A stretch of 64,000 bases of DNA from CAIWHR01 sp963830485. Its GTDB lineage: Bacteria > Pseudomonadota > Gammaproteobacteria > Burkholderiales > Casimicrobiaceae. A program made the position numbers and the translations under genes. The stretch lies in assembly GCA_963830485.1 (NCBI GenBank), contig CAWHNE010000017.1:98239-162238 (forward strand), given 5' to 3'. This document shows, piece after piece, positions 40,844-49,966 of the stretch; positions within the stretch are counted from its first letter, which is position 1; each line of letters starts with the position of its first letter. The notes beneath the pieces were generated by a model, which searched no databases, had not been told where the DNA came from, and worked only from the letters and a program-made list of their open reading frames with translations.

Positions 40844-41287
40844 ATGAAGTCGAAAGTCATGGCATTCGTCATCATCGGAGCGTTCGCACTCGGCGCCTAC
40901 GGGCAGCAGGAATCCAAGCCCGGGGCAGGAAAGCTTCCCTGCAACGCCGGCGTCTGCAAGGCTCTGGTGACGGTCGCGAACAACGATTGCTCGAATGCGG
41001 CCAACATCAAGGTCGATCCCGACCCGCTGCCGGTGCCGAAGGGCGGCTCTCACAACATCGAGTGGACGGTCCAGAACGGCTTCACGTGGGTGGCCCCGCC
41101 CGGTGGCATCACGTCGCTCCCGCCCAGCATCTTCACCAGACCGCAGCTCACGGGCAACGGAAAGAAGTACAGCCTGAAGGACGCCAACCCCGAACAGACG
41201 CCGACCTCCCACAAGTACGACGTTCACCTGCTGAAGAGCGGGACGCCCTGCGCGGTCAAGGATCCGACCATTCGCAACGGATCGTAA
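40844..41287 (+). CDS. Exported hypothetical protein, 147 residues
   Basis: ATG 40844 has a GGGGAGGAG ribosome site. A signal peptide (MKSKVMAFVIIGAFALGAYG) precedes a mature chain with four Cys (LPCNAGVCKALV, NDCSN, TPCAVKD) that could form two disulfides. The middle part VPKGGSHNIEWTVQNGFTWVAPPGGI looks like an all-beta domain. No known family is recognised. It is 30 bases behind the lipoprotein gene and ends 6 bases from the stop of the convergent cyclase gene. Confidence 0.68.
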   Translation: MKSKVMAFVIIGAFALGAYGQQESKPGAGKLPCNAGVCKALVTVANNDCSNAANIKVDPDPLPVPKGGSHNIEWTVQNGFTWVAPPGGITSLPPSIFTRPQLTGNGKKYSLKDANPEQTPTSHKYDVHLLKSGTPCAVKDPTIRNGS

Positions 41288-41293
41288 CGAAGG

Positions 41294-43930
41294 TCACGCG
41301 GCTCCGGCGAGCCAGCGCCGAACCTCCGCGAGCGCGTCCGCATAGGAAAGCCGCCGCCCTTCATCGGCCGCCGCGGTGAACGCGGCCGCTCCGAGGGCCG
41401 CCTGCGCGTCGGCGACGCGCGGCGCGAGGAAGGCCTCGTCCGCGGGGTCGCGATGCATGCCGGTGAGCGCGCTCTGGGATTCGGCCGCACCGAAGAACCA
41501 CGCTGCGCGGGTCCAATCCTTGCCGAACGAAGCGAGTCCCGCGCAAACCTCGATCAGGCTTTGTCCCACCGGCTTCGAGCCGATCTCGCCTGCGATCGCG
41601 TCGACCTCGACCAGCGCCGTGCGCGCGCTCGCGCCCTGCCCGCGTCCGATGTAGACCATCGCCAGGTTGAGGAGTGCGAGCGCCGTGCTTTCGCGGTCGC
41701 CGATTTCGCGCAGGATCGCCACCACCTGCTCGTAGAGCGGCTCCGCGAGATCGAGCGCCCCTTCGATGCGATGAAATTGCGCCAGCGCGTTGAGCGCCGC
41801 GGCGACGTCGCGCCGGCCGGCGTGCTTCCGCGCGAGGTCGAGCGCCTCCTCGTAGGCCGCGCGTGCGCCCTGCCGGTCGCCGAGCCCCAGCAGCGCAAGG
41901 CCGAGAGGCTGCAGGATGTCGGCGACACTGCGCACGTCCTTGTTCTCCCGAGCGATCGCGAGGCCTTCTTCCAGCATCGGTCGCGCCTCTTCGTAGCGGC
42001 CCATGAAACAGCAGGTCTGGCCGGCATCGAAAAGCGCGCGGCTGCGCGCGCTGTTCCGGGTTTGCGCACCAGGGCGCGCCAGCGCTTCCCGCATCATCCG
42101 GAGCTCGAGCTCGGGCATGCCTCGGGTCAGCAGGTAGGACTTGATTGCGTGCACGAGCCGCAATCCCGGCGCGGCGCCCCCGGCGGAGGCGCCGCACCAT
42201 TCGTGCACCAGCAGCAGGTTCTCCCGCTCGAGATCGAACCGCGCGAACCAGGCGGCCTGCCGTGGGCCGAGGAGCGCCGGCTGACCGCGTTCCGCGAATT
42301 CGAGGTAGTGCGCGGCGTGCCGCGCGCGAACCGCGTCCGCCTCGCCCGAGGCCGCGAGCCGTTCCTGCGCGTACTGACGTACCGTCTCCAGCATCCGGTA
42401 TCGCCCGCTCTCGCGATCGAGCACGACCAGCGACTTCTCGACAAGCTGGGTCAGGAAATCGAGCAACGCGGCCCGCTGCTCCTCGCTCGCGCAACCGACG
42501 GCTTCCGCGGCTTCGACCGTGAATCCTCCTGCAAAGACCGCGAGACGGTGGAAGAGCATGCGCTCCTCGTCGTCCAGCAAGTCGTAGCTCCAGTCGATCA
42601 GTGCGCGCAACGTCTGCTGGCGAGGCAGCGCGGTGCGATCGCCGCCAGTCAGCAGCCGGAACCGATCGGTGAGGCGCGTCGCGATCTGTTCCACCGACAG
42701 CGCCCTGACGCGCGCAGCCGCGAGCTCGAGCGCGAGCGGAATGCCGTCGAGACGCTGGCAGATGCCGGCGATCGTCGTCGCGTTGTCGTCAGTCACCGCG
42801 AAAGCCGGTTGCACCGCCACCGCGCGCTCGACGAACAGCCGCGCCGCCCCAAATTGCTTTACCGTATCGCGCATGAAGGTCTGGAACGGATCGGGCACGG
42901 GCAGCGGCGGCACCGGGAAGGTCGCCTCGCCGCGGATATGCAACGGTTCCCGGCTCGACGCGAGGACCTGCGCCTGCGCCCCCGCCTTCAGGAGCAGGCC
43001 CGCAAGCTCCGCGCACGCCTGAAGCAGGTGCTCGCAGTTGTCGAGAACGAGCAGCAGGCGCCGCTCCTTCACGAATCTGGCCAGCGCCTCGGTGAGCGGG
43101 CGTCCCGCTTCCTCCTTCACGCCGAGCACGGAAGCCACGGCCTCCGGCACCAGCCGCGCATCGGCGAGTGACGCGAGCTCGACCAGCCACACGCCGTCCG
43201 GGAAATCGTCGAGCAGGCCGGCAGCGACCTGCAGGGACAGCCGCGTCTTGCCGATGCCACCGACGCCGGTGAGCGTCACCAGCCGGTTCTTCGCGAGGAA
43301 CTGCGCGACCTCCTCGACCTCGCGCTCGCGGCCGACGAACGACGTCAGCTGGTGCGGCAGGTTGGTCGGCGTCGCCGTGAGCGCGCGCAGTGCCGGGAAC
43401 TCCGCGCGCAGCGCGGGATGGACGACCTGGTATACGCGCTCGGCGCTCGCGAGATCGCGCAGCCGCACTTCGCCCAGGTCACGCAGGACGACACCCGCAG
43501 GGAGGCGCGGGGCAACGAGCGCCGCGACGGCCTGCGACGCGATGATCTGCCCGCCGTGGGCGACCCTCATGATGCGCGCCGCGCGATTCACGGCCCGCCC
43601 GAAGTAGTCGTCGTCTCGCTCCTGCTCGACGCCGGCATGCAGGCCCGAGCGCACGGCGAGCGCGATGCCGCCGGTCGCCGCGGCGTCGGCAAGCGCCCGC
43701 TGGAGGGCAATGACCGCTGCGACGGCGTCGAGCGGGTCGTCGAAAGCGGCGTGCACGCCGTCGCCCAGCATCTTCACCACCCGGCCCCGGTGTTCGGCGA
43801 CCGCCGCGCGCACGATCGCGTCGTGGCGCTCCATCGTCTCGCGCATGCGCGCCGGCTCCTGCTCCCACAGGCGGGAGCTGCCCTCGATGTCGGTGAAGAG
43901 GAAAGTGACGACGCCCGGCGCGGCCTGCAT
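41294..43930 (-). CDS. Adenylate/guanylate cyclase-AAA(NB-ARC-like)-TPR signalling protein
   Basis: This protein of 878 residues starts at ATG 43930 (MQAAPGVVTFLFTDIEGSSRLWEQ) after an AGGGG site; a GTG start 9 bases earlier is possible. Residues about 5-180 are a class III cyclase catalytic domain with FTDIEGSS and MLGDGVHAAF carrying the two metal Asp residues. Residues about 200-520 form an STAND-type NTPase: VTLTGVGGIGKTRLSLQVA (P-loop), LLVLDNCEHLL (Walker B), IPLALELAAARVRALS. Residues about 600-860 are TPR-like helical repeats. Such proteins are large regulators; the signal that releases cyclase activity is unknown. No regulated target is next to it. Confidence 0.9.
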   Translation of the reverse strand: MQAAPGVVTFLFTDIEGSSRLWEQEPARMRETMERHDAIVRAAVAEHRGRVVKMLGDGVHAAFDDPLDAVAAVIALQRALADAAATGGIALAVRSGLHAGVEQERDDDYFGRAVNRAARIMRVAHGGQIIASQAVAALVAPRLPAGVVLRDLGEVRLRDLASAERVYQVVHPALRAEFPALRALTATPTNLPHQLTSFVGREREVEEVAQFLAKNRLVTLTGVGGIGKTRLSLQVAAGLLDDFPDGVWLVELASLADARLVPEAVASVLGVKEEAGRPLTEALARFVKERRLLLVLDNCEHLLQACAELAGLLLKAGAQAQVLASSREPLHIRGEATFPVPPLPVPDPFQTFMRDTVKQFGAARLFVERAVAVQPAFAVTDDNATTIAGICQRLDGIPLALELAAARVRALSVEQIATRLTDRFRLLTGGDRTALPRQQTLRALIDWSYDLLDDEERMLFHRLAVFAGGFTVEAAEAVGCASEEQRAALLDFLTQLVEKSLVVLDRESGRYRMLETVRQYAQERLAASGEADAVRARHAAHYLEFAERGQPALLGPRQAAWFARFDLERENLLLVHEWCGASAGGAAPGLRLVHAIKSYLLTRGMPELELRMMREALARPGAQTRNSARSRALFDAGQTCCFMGRYEEARPMLEEGLAIARENKDVRSVADILQPLGLALLGLGDRQGARAAYEEALDLARKHAGRRDVAAALNALAQFHRIEGALDLAEPLYEQVVAILREIGDRESTALALLNLAMVYIGRGQGASARTALVEVDAIAGEIGSKPVGQSLIEVCAGLASFGKDWTRAAWFFGAAESQSALTGMHRDPADEAFLAPRVADAQAALGAAAFTAAADEGRRLSYADALAEVRRWLAGAA

Positions 43931-44115
43931 GGGATGCACCCCTCGCGCGGGGCGCTTTGTTCTGGGGATCGTGAGAACGCCAGATTACCATTACGCTACC
44001 GCAGGCTCACGTCCGACCGGCGCGACGGGTTGCCTCGTCGCGGACGCGTTGGCATGATGCGCGCTCGGCCGGCGGCGCGCCGCGGCCGTACGGCTCCAGA
44101 TTCCCGGAGGACTCC

Positions 44116-44175
44116 ATGTCCAAGCTCGTGCTGTCGTTGGTCGCCCTCGAACCGCTCGCCTCGCCGGCCCCCTGA
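44116..44175 (+). CDS. Possible 19-codon leader ORF before the thioesterase gene
   Basis: ATG 44116 has a strong GGAGG ribosome site 7 bases upstream, stronger than anything before the thioesterase ATG at 44189. The ORF encodes MSKLVLSLVALEPLASPAP and stops 13 bases before the thioesterase start. It could be a leader peptide giving coupled translation, or the true start of the thioesterase with a lost frame. The evidence is limited to the site and its position. Confidence 0.35.
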   Translation: MSKLVLSLVALEPLASPAP

Positions 44176-44188
44176 CGCTCGGCCAGCG

Positions 44189-44632
44189 ATGTTCGAGCGG
44201 AGGCTCGTCGCCGGCTGGGGCGACATGGACTTCAACGCCCACATGCGCAACACCGCCTATCTCGACAAGGCGGTCGACGTGCGGATGATGTTCTTCGCCG
44301 AGCACGGCTTTCCGGTGACCGAGTTCGTTCGGCTGCGCGTCGGGCCGGTCGTCATGAAGGACGAGATCGAGTACTACCGCGAAACGCAGCTCCTGGACGA
44401 GCTCCGGGTGACGCTCGCGATCGCCGGCCTTGCCGACGACGGCAGCCGCTTTCGCCTCCGTAACGAGTTCTTCCGCACCGACGGCAAGCCGGTGGCGAAG
44501 CTCACGAGTACCGGCGGTTGGCTCGATCTCGCGGCGAGAAAGCTCGTGCCGGCGCCGCCGGCGATGCTGGCAACGCTGGAGTCGCTCACGCGGACCGACG
44601 ACTTCGAGACCATGCCGTCGAGCGTCCGCTAG
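44189..44632 (+). CDS. Thioesterase-family (4HBT hotdog) protein
   Basis: This 147-residue protein starts MFERRLVAGWGDMDFNAHMRNTAYLDKAVDVRMMFFAEHG, with the hotdog-fold signature (an Asp/Asn-His pair in DMDFNAHM) typical of YbgC/FadM-like acyl-CoA thioesterases. The later part IEYYRETQLLDELRVTLAIAGL is the conserved central strand region. The substrate is unknown. The start has a weak ribosome site, but a small ORF just upstream (44116-44175) has a strong one. The DUF488 gene follows after 13 bases. Confidence 0.85.
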   Translation: MFERRLVAGWGDMDFNAHMRNTAYLDKAVDVRMMFFAEHGFPVTEFVRLRVGPVVMKDEIEYYRETQLLDELRVTLAIAGLADDGSRFRLRNEFFRTDGKPVAKLTSTGGWLDLAARKLVPAPPAMLATLESLTRTDDFETMPSSVR

Positions 44633-44645
44633 CGAGCGAGACGTC

Positions 44646-45032
44646 ATGCCCGTTCGCATCGTCCGCCTCGGGACACCCAGGCAGCCGCAGGAAGGCCTTC
44701 GGATCGGCACCGTGCGCCGGCCGCCGCGCGGCGTTCCCAAGGAACAGTTCGCGAGCCGCGATTTCTACGACGTCTGGCTGCCCAATCTCGCGCCGAGTGA
44801 GGCCCTGCTCAAGGCGGGCCAGAGCGCGGACGACGCGCGTGCTTGGACCGCGTTCAAGCGCGCGTTCACCGCGGAGATGAAGGCGGCCGACGCGAGGCGT
44901 GTCCTCGACCTCTTGGCCGCGCTGTCGCACACGACGAACCTGTCCGTCGGCTGCTATTGCGCCGACGAGGCGCGCTGCCACCGGTCCGTCCTGCGCGAGC
45001 TGCTCGTCGCGCGCGGCGCGGATGTCGCCTGA
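44646..45032 (+). CDS. DUF488-family protein
   Basis: This 128-residue protein starts MPVRIVRLGTPRQPQEGLRIG. Family features are RRPPRGVPKEQFASRDFYDVWLPNLAPSEALL, AWTAFKRAFTAEMK and the Cys pair in VGCYCADEARCHRSVLRELLV. DUF488 proteins have no established role; the conserved CYC..CHR segment suggests metal binding or redox. It is probably co-transcribed with the thioesterase gene. Start ATG 44646 lies directly after the thioesterase stop. Confidence 0.87.
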   Translation: MPVRIVRLGTPRQPQEGLRIGTVRRPPRGVPKEQFASRDFYDVWLPNLAPSEALLKAGQSADDARAWTAFKRAFTAEMKAADARRVLDLLAALSHTTNLSVGCYCADEARCHRSVLRELLVARGADVA

Positions 45033-45326
45033 CGGTCGCGCTCATTCGTTTCGCCACGGCCCCGGCGGGTGACCCCGCCGGGTTGCCGCGACTCCAGACC
45101 GCGGCGAGCGTCGACGACGCACCGCGGCGGCGATCCCGCAATATCGGTTAGGCGCGCCGCGCACGGCACGCGAAATCGCCGTCCTGCCGCCGCTCGCGCG
45201 GCGTCCTGCACTGCGCCAACTTGCGCTACACGAACCAGCTCGCGACGTGTGCCACGAGCACGGCGCGCCTTCCCCACACGGCTACGCGCCAGAGCCAACG
45301 GACTTCGGGGCGTTCGCACCATTGCA

Positions 45327-45545
45327 TCACGTGACGCCAGAGCGCCCGAGCGCGACTTCCCACTCCGTCTGGGGCGTATCGCGCCACGGCGCCTCGCGGA
45401 TCCGTGGCCGCCCGCCTTCGGCTGCGGCGAGCCGCACCACCATGCCGTCGACGCTGCGCCAATGCGCCCCATCGGGTCCTGCCCGCACGAACTCGAAGTC
45501 CCGGAGTACGTACGGTCTCGCGAAATTTTCCTTGACTCGTTTCAT
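45327..45545 (-). CDS. Small hypothetical protein, 72 residues
   Basis: ATG 45545 starts MKRVKENFARPYVLRDFEFVR; a longer in-frame start at 45569 adds MRQREGRN. The ribosome site is weak (GGGACGG). Composition is mixed and protein-like, with HWRSVDGMVVRLAA and a C-terminal EWEVALGRSGVT. No family is recognised. It lies just downstream of a strong minus-strand terminator, so it would need its own promoter. Confidence 0.4.
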   Translation of the reverse strand: MKRVKENFARPYVLRDFEFVRAGPDGAHWRSVDGMVVRLAAAEGGRPRIREAPWRDTPQTEWEVALGRSGVT

Positions 45546-45584
45546 GTTCCGTCCCTCGCGTTGTCTCATCGCGGCACCGGAAAT

Positions 45585-45625
45585 GAAAAAGCCCGGCGCC
45601 AGGTTGTTTCGGCTGCCGGGCTTTT
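45585..45625 (-). terminator. Intrinsic terminator, minus strand (possibly bidirectional)
   Basis: An 11-bp stem AAAAGCCCGGC / GCCGGGCTTTT with a 17-base loop lies between two small minus-strand ORFs. T residues follow the stem on the minus strand and four T residues end the plus-strand arm. It is 22 bases past the stop of the ORF at 45648-45845. Confidence 0.85.
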
Positions 45626-45647
45626 CGCTCGGGAAGAGTCGATTCGC

Positions 45648-45845
45648 CTACGAATCGCCTTCCGTCAGGAATGCCCGGCCCCTGAAACCGATGCCGACAC
45701 GGCCGGCGGCGCACAGCGCAAGAGTGCGCGACGCCAGACGACCCGTGCGGGCCCTCGGAATCCGCATCGGACGCATCGAATCGCTGCGCGGCGGCGCAGC
45801 GCGACACGGCGCGATGCCCTGTCTCGACTCGATCGTGTTCGTCAT
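45648..45845 (-). CDS. Small basic hypothetical protein, 65 residues
   Basis: ATG 45845 has a near-perfect AAAGGAGGTG ribosome site, the best in this part of the window, and a strong terminator lies 22 bases past the stop. The product starts MTNTIESRQGIAPCRAAPP and is Arg-rich with a short hydrophobic LALCAAGRVGIGF stretch. The expression signals suggest a real small gene, but the composition could also reflect a frameshift after the first 15 codons. No family is recognised. Confidence 0.45.
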   Translation of the reverse strand: MTNTIESRQGIAPCRAAPPRSDSMRPMRIPRARTGRLASRTLALCAAGRVGIGFRGRAFLTEGDS

Positions 45846-46545
45846 GCTCGCGCACCTCCTTTCGTCACGCTGCCGCGCGCAGCACGCGCGCGACCAACGG
45901 CGATAACCTCGTTGCCGAGGCGGAAGCTGCCGGAATGGAAGAGAAGCTGGAGCGACCTTCCGACAGTTCCGCCGACTCACCCGGCGGAATGTCTTCCGGT
46001 CGGATGAGGCTACTGCGTCGCGGCGACGCCGGCTTGCGCCGACGTCGTCAGCACGAATTCCGTCATGCCCCTGCCACACGACGAACCGCTTCCCTGGGCG
46101 GCAAAGCCCATGGCGGGAATCGGTCGAATGTGCAGCGTACGGTTCATGCGGTTCGGAGCGACGTTGTGCTCGAAGTAACGAGTGATGTGATCTTACCGTT
46201 GACACGCGCGGTGGCGCAAGCACAAAGCGCCGCCACGTGAAAATTCACGTAGCGAAATTGCAACATGGCGACGGCGCCGCTGCGGCGGACTATGGTCGCC
46301 CTCCTCACCCCGAGTCGAGCGTTGACCGCCGTACGGGAATCGTGGCGCGAGCGGACTGCACCGAGTGACGCGGCACCCGCGACGGCGCCGAATTCACGGT
46401 CGAATGCGTCGGCCGACTCGCGCTCGCGAAGAACTATAGCGAGTCTCGCAGCTATGGGCTGGATCGGTGTTGAGCATGGCGCCTATGCTCTAGGCGCTCG
46501 CCCAGAGTCATGCTAGGCTCAATCGAGTCCGCTTGGCGAATCGCT
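45846..46545. other. Gene-free spacer with a palindrome
   Basis: No convincing gene is seen in 700 bases. The stretch at 46140-46260 is less GC-rich than its surroundings. A palindrome ACGTGAA-AA-TTCACGT lies at 46235-46250 and could be an operator. It is about 300 bases before the multicopper oxidase start. Confidence 0.4.
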
Positions 46546-48022
46546 ATGAAGCGCCGGCAATTTCTTGGTAGTGCGCTCGTTGGTGTCGGGGGCCTGCTGT
46601 CCAGTTGCGGCGGCGGAAGCGGCGACGACAGTATCGGCGGCTGGCCCGTACCGGACGGCGCGCTGACCGAGGGACAGCCTCTGCACACGCTGGACGTTCT
46701 TCCCAACGAGAGTGCGGACCCCGAACTGTTCAGCGCGACGCTGACCGCTGCCCCCGCACCCGTGCCGCTGGTCGCCGGCCGGCGGACCCCCATGCTGCGC
46801 TACAACGGGATGAGCCCGGGGCCGCTGATCGAGCTCCGCGAACGCCAGCGCATACGCATTCGCCTCGACAACCTGCTCGCCGAGGACACGACGATCCATT
46901 GGCACGGACTGCCGGTCCCTCCCGATCAGGACGGCAACCCGATGGACCCGGTCGCGGCCGGAACAAGCCGGTATTACGAGTACGACCTGCCCGCGGGATC
47001 GGCAGGCACCTACTGGTATCACCCGCACCCGCATTACGTCACGGCCGCGCAGGTCCTCCATGGCCTCGCGGCGCCGCTGATCGTTCGCGCGGACGGCGAT
47101 CCGCTGGCGCACGTACCCGAGACGACGTTGTTCATCACCGGGCTGCGGCTCGATCCCGATGCCACGATTTCCGCCGACGACACCGTCGACTGGAACGTCG
47201 GCCGGCAGCGCGAGATGCTGCTCGTCAACGGCGGACGGGTTCCGGTGCACACGCGTCGTGCCCGGGTCGACCCAGCGCTGGCGCGTCGTCAATGCGACGG
47301 CGTCGCGCCACTTCCGGCTCGCGCTCGACGGACACACGCTGACCCTTGTCGGAACCGATGGCGGTCTGCTCGGATCGCCGATCTCCGGTTTGCCGGAGAT
47401 CCTCATCGGACCGGCGCAACGGATCGAGGTACTGGTCGACGTCAAGGCCGCGCCCGACGCACGGTACTCGCTGCGCGCGCTGCGCTACCAGACGGACTCG
47501 CTCGGACTCGGCACCTACGCCGACGAGGTCCTGCTGACGCTTGCGACGAATTCCAGCCCGCCTTCGGCTCCGGTTTTCATTCCGTCGTCACTGCGCCCGA
47601 TTGCCGACCTCGGCCCGTCCGGCATGCAGCAGAGAGTGCAGCTCGACGCGTTCGACGGCATGTGCACCCGAACCGGCGCCACGATCGCATTCCTGATCAA
47701 CGGCGCGAGCTTCGATCCCAACCGCGTCGACCTCGTCACGACGGTCGGGCAAGTCGAGCTGTGGGACGTCGTCAACCGGACGGGGATGGCCCATCCCTTC
47801 CATATCCACGGGACGCAGTTTCAACTGGTCTCGCGCAGGGCGGGAGGCGTCGTGACGCCGGCCCCGTATCTGGCCTGGATCGACACGGTCGTCGTGCCGG
47901 CCAGGGAGACTGCGACGATCAAGGTGCGACAGACCCTGCCCGGCAAGCGGATGTTCCACTGCCACATCCTCGAGCACGAGGACGCGTGCATGATGGCGAT
48001 CCTCGACGTTCGCCCGGCGTAG
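46546..48022 (+). CDS. Multicopper oxidase (one frameshift)
   Basis: ATG 46546 opens MKRRQFLGSALVGVGGLLSSCGG, which has a twin-Arg RRQFLG Tat motif and a lipobox-like SSC. Three cupredoxin domains follow. Copper ligands are visible: HWHGL near residue 120, WYHPHPH near 160, HPFHIHGTQF, and HCHILEHEDACMM near the C-terminus. One extra base near 47252 shifts the frame; correction gives TRVVPGSTQRWRVVNATASRHF and a protein of about 492 residues. It is probably periplasmic, oxidising Cu(I), phenols or metals. No copper-resistance genes are adjacent. Confidence 0.9.
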
Positions 48023-48280
48023 AACCTGTTGCTGCCACTCTCGACTCACGCTCGACGGACTACCGTCGAGGTGCCGCGAAATCGCGCGGAAGCTGTGCCC
48101 GAGCGCCTAACCCAGGCTGATTTCTTCCCGCTCCAACGCACTCAGTTGACTCTACCGCCAGCCCATGCCAACACCCCCGTCGGCAACGACTCGAGTGTTG
48201 CACTTGTTGCTTGAGACCAAGGGCTCACAATCTATAGCCCCGTCAACCGGAGCCCGGTAGTCTCTGACGTCTGGTTCAAT

Positions 48281-49945
48281 TCAGAACACGCAACCGCGTG
48301 GCACTGGGCCGATTCGAGTCAACGCTATGGTTCCGGACATGCCGCTGCTGCTTCCCCCGGTGAAGGTGTAACTGAACGTCCCGGTCGAGCAGCTTTGGAA
48401 GGCGAGTGTTCCGGTCCCTACCTTCACACTGTGTGGGGCAGGAACGGACGGTGCGTCGAACACGCCCCCCGTGGTTTCGTAGATATCCAACGGGATCGAG
48501 CGGGAACCGGGCGTAACTGCGCCTGGCGCCGACGCCGTGTACCAGCGTTGTCCGGCCGCCCCGGCGCTGGCGCCGGCGGGCGCGTACGTGTACCAGGGGA
48601 CGAAGACCGAGCCGCCGTTTTTCGGGTTGACCTCGACGACGAATCCCTGACCTGATGTGGCAGCGTTGTACCAATTGCCGGAAAAGGCGAAGTCCGCATC
48701 GGTCGGACGCGCGCTGGTCGTGGAGCACGTCACGTTCTGCGTAATTCGCGTCAACGGTATGCTTCCCGTGCGGCCCGAACCTTCGGTGAACGTGTACGAC
48801 AACTGACCACTGGTGCACGTGGAGAAGCTCAGCGTCGCCGTCCCGACCACAACACCGTCCGTAGTCGGCGGTGCATTGAAATTGCCGCCGGTATTCTGAT
48901 AGATCTTCAGCGATGCATTGGGCTGTCCGCTCACCATGTTGCCGCTGAGTGTGTACCAGCGCTGGCGATTCGCTCCACCGGCGACGGTGTCGAAGGTGAA
49001 CCAGCTCAACTGAACGGAACCCGTTCCGGGCGCCACCAGATCGGGAAAGACTTCGACTTCGAACCCCTGTCCATCGGTCGCCGGCTCGTACCAGGAACCG
49101 GTGAGTCCGTGCTGATTGAGATCGGGTGTCGTGGGGGGCGGCGGCGGCTGGAAAGCCATTCCCCCTACCAAATTGGTGCCCGTATCGCCGACCAGCGTCG
49201 CATTGCCGGTCGTCGGGTCGATCGTGAAGATCTGGTGATCCTCACCGTTACCCGCAAAGATCGCGCTATCCGTCGGCCGAACCGCTAGTGCACCGTAGAA
49301 ACCGGCCGGCACCGAAACTATCGTCGTGGCATTGGCGGGATTGATCGTCATCAACGAGGTCGACGTGCCCGACATATTGCTCCAGGACATGTACAACGTG
49401 CCGTTCGGCGCAAAGGCGATGCTGCCGAAGAAGGCTCCCGTGGGTCCGATCAACGTTGCGACCCCCGTAGTCGTATTGATCGTGTACAGCCTGCCTCCCC
49501 CGAGGCCCGAGGAATCGGAGCGCCGCATTCCGAACAGGATGCCCGTCCCCGGCTGAACCGCGAGGTCCGAAATGTTGATGGCACCGAGCGCCGGGTCGCT
49601 GATCGTCACGCTCGAAAGGAGCGCTCCGGTGTTGGGATCGATCCGGATCAGATTGCTGGGTTCTGAAGGCGGGGGCGGCCCGCTCGAACCTCCCTGCGTG
49701 GCGCCGTAGAGGACGCCGTCCAGTCCGAACGCGAGACCGGAGATCCGGGCGACGCCCGTTGGGTGCCCGATGACAGTGGTGCTGCCGTTGGTCTGGCTGA
49801 CGATGACGAGCGCGCCGTCGTTAGTCGATCCGCCCGCGGTTCCCCGACCTCCGAGGCCCCCGTAGAGGACGGGTTGGGCCAACGCTCCGGATGCTAGGGC
49901 CAGCACCAGGAGACACCCCGCGCGCACCGGCGCTCGGAGGCTCAC
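48281..49945 (-). CDS. Exported beta-propeller protein with two WY(N)xxxxGQG repeats
   Basis: This 554-residue protein with a GTG start has a signal peptide (MSLRAPVRAGCLLVLALASGALA). Residues about 25-265 hold repeated units of the type LYTINTTTGVATLIG and IFTIDPTTGNATLVGDTG, as in beta-propeller repeats. After a poly-Pro linker, two repeats start GSWYEPATDGQGFEVEV and GNWYNAATSGQGFVVEV, each followed by W(F/Y)T(F/Y) and ending in SYTFT...GxIPLTRI-like segments. The same repeat type, less diverged from a WWN core, is in the product at 9533-11089. Function is unknown; an extracellular or surface role is likely. Low-complexity Ser/Thr/Gly content is high. Confidence 0.78.
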   Translation of the reverse strand: MSLRAPVRAGCLLVLALASGALAQPVLYGGLGGRGTAGGSTNDGALVIVSQTNGSTTVIGHPTGVARISGLAFGLDGVLYGATQGGSSGPPPPSEPSNLIRIDPNTGALLSSVTISDPALGAINISDLAVQPGTGILFGMRRSDSSGLGGGRLYTINTTTGVATLIGPTGAFFGSIAFAPNGTLYMSWSNMSGTSTSLMTINPANATTIVSVPAGFYGALAVRPTDSAIFAGNGEDHQIFTIDPTTGNATLVGDTGTNLVGGMAFQPPPPPTTPDLNQHGLTGSWYEPATDGQGFEVEVFPDLVAPGTGSVQLSWFTFDTVAGGANRQRWYTLSGNMVSGQPNASLKIYQNTGGNFNAPPTTDGVVVGTATLSFSTCTSGQLSYTFTEGSGRTGSIPLTRITQNVTCSTTSARPTDADFAFSGNWYNAATSGQGFVVEVNPKNGGSVFVPWYTYAPAGASAGAAGQRWYTASAPGAVTPGSRSIPLDIYETTGGVFDAPSVPAPHSVKVGTGTLAFQSCSTGTFSYTFTGGSSSGMSGTIALTRIGPVPRGCVF

Positions 49946-49966
49946 GTCACGACCCCCATACGAGTC

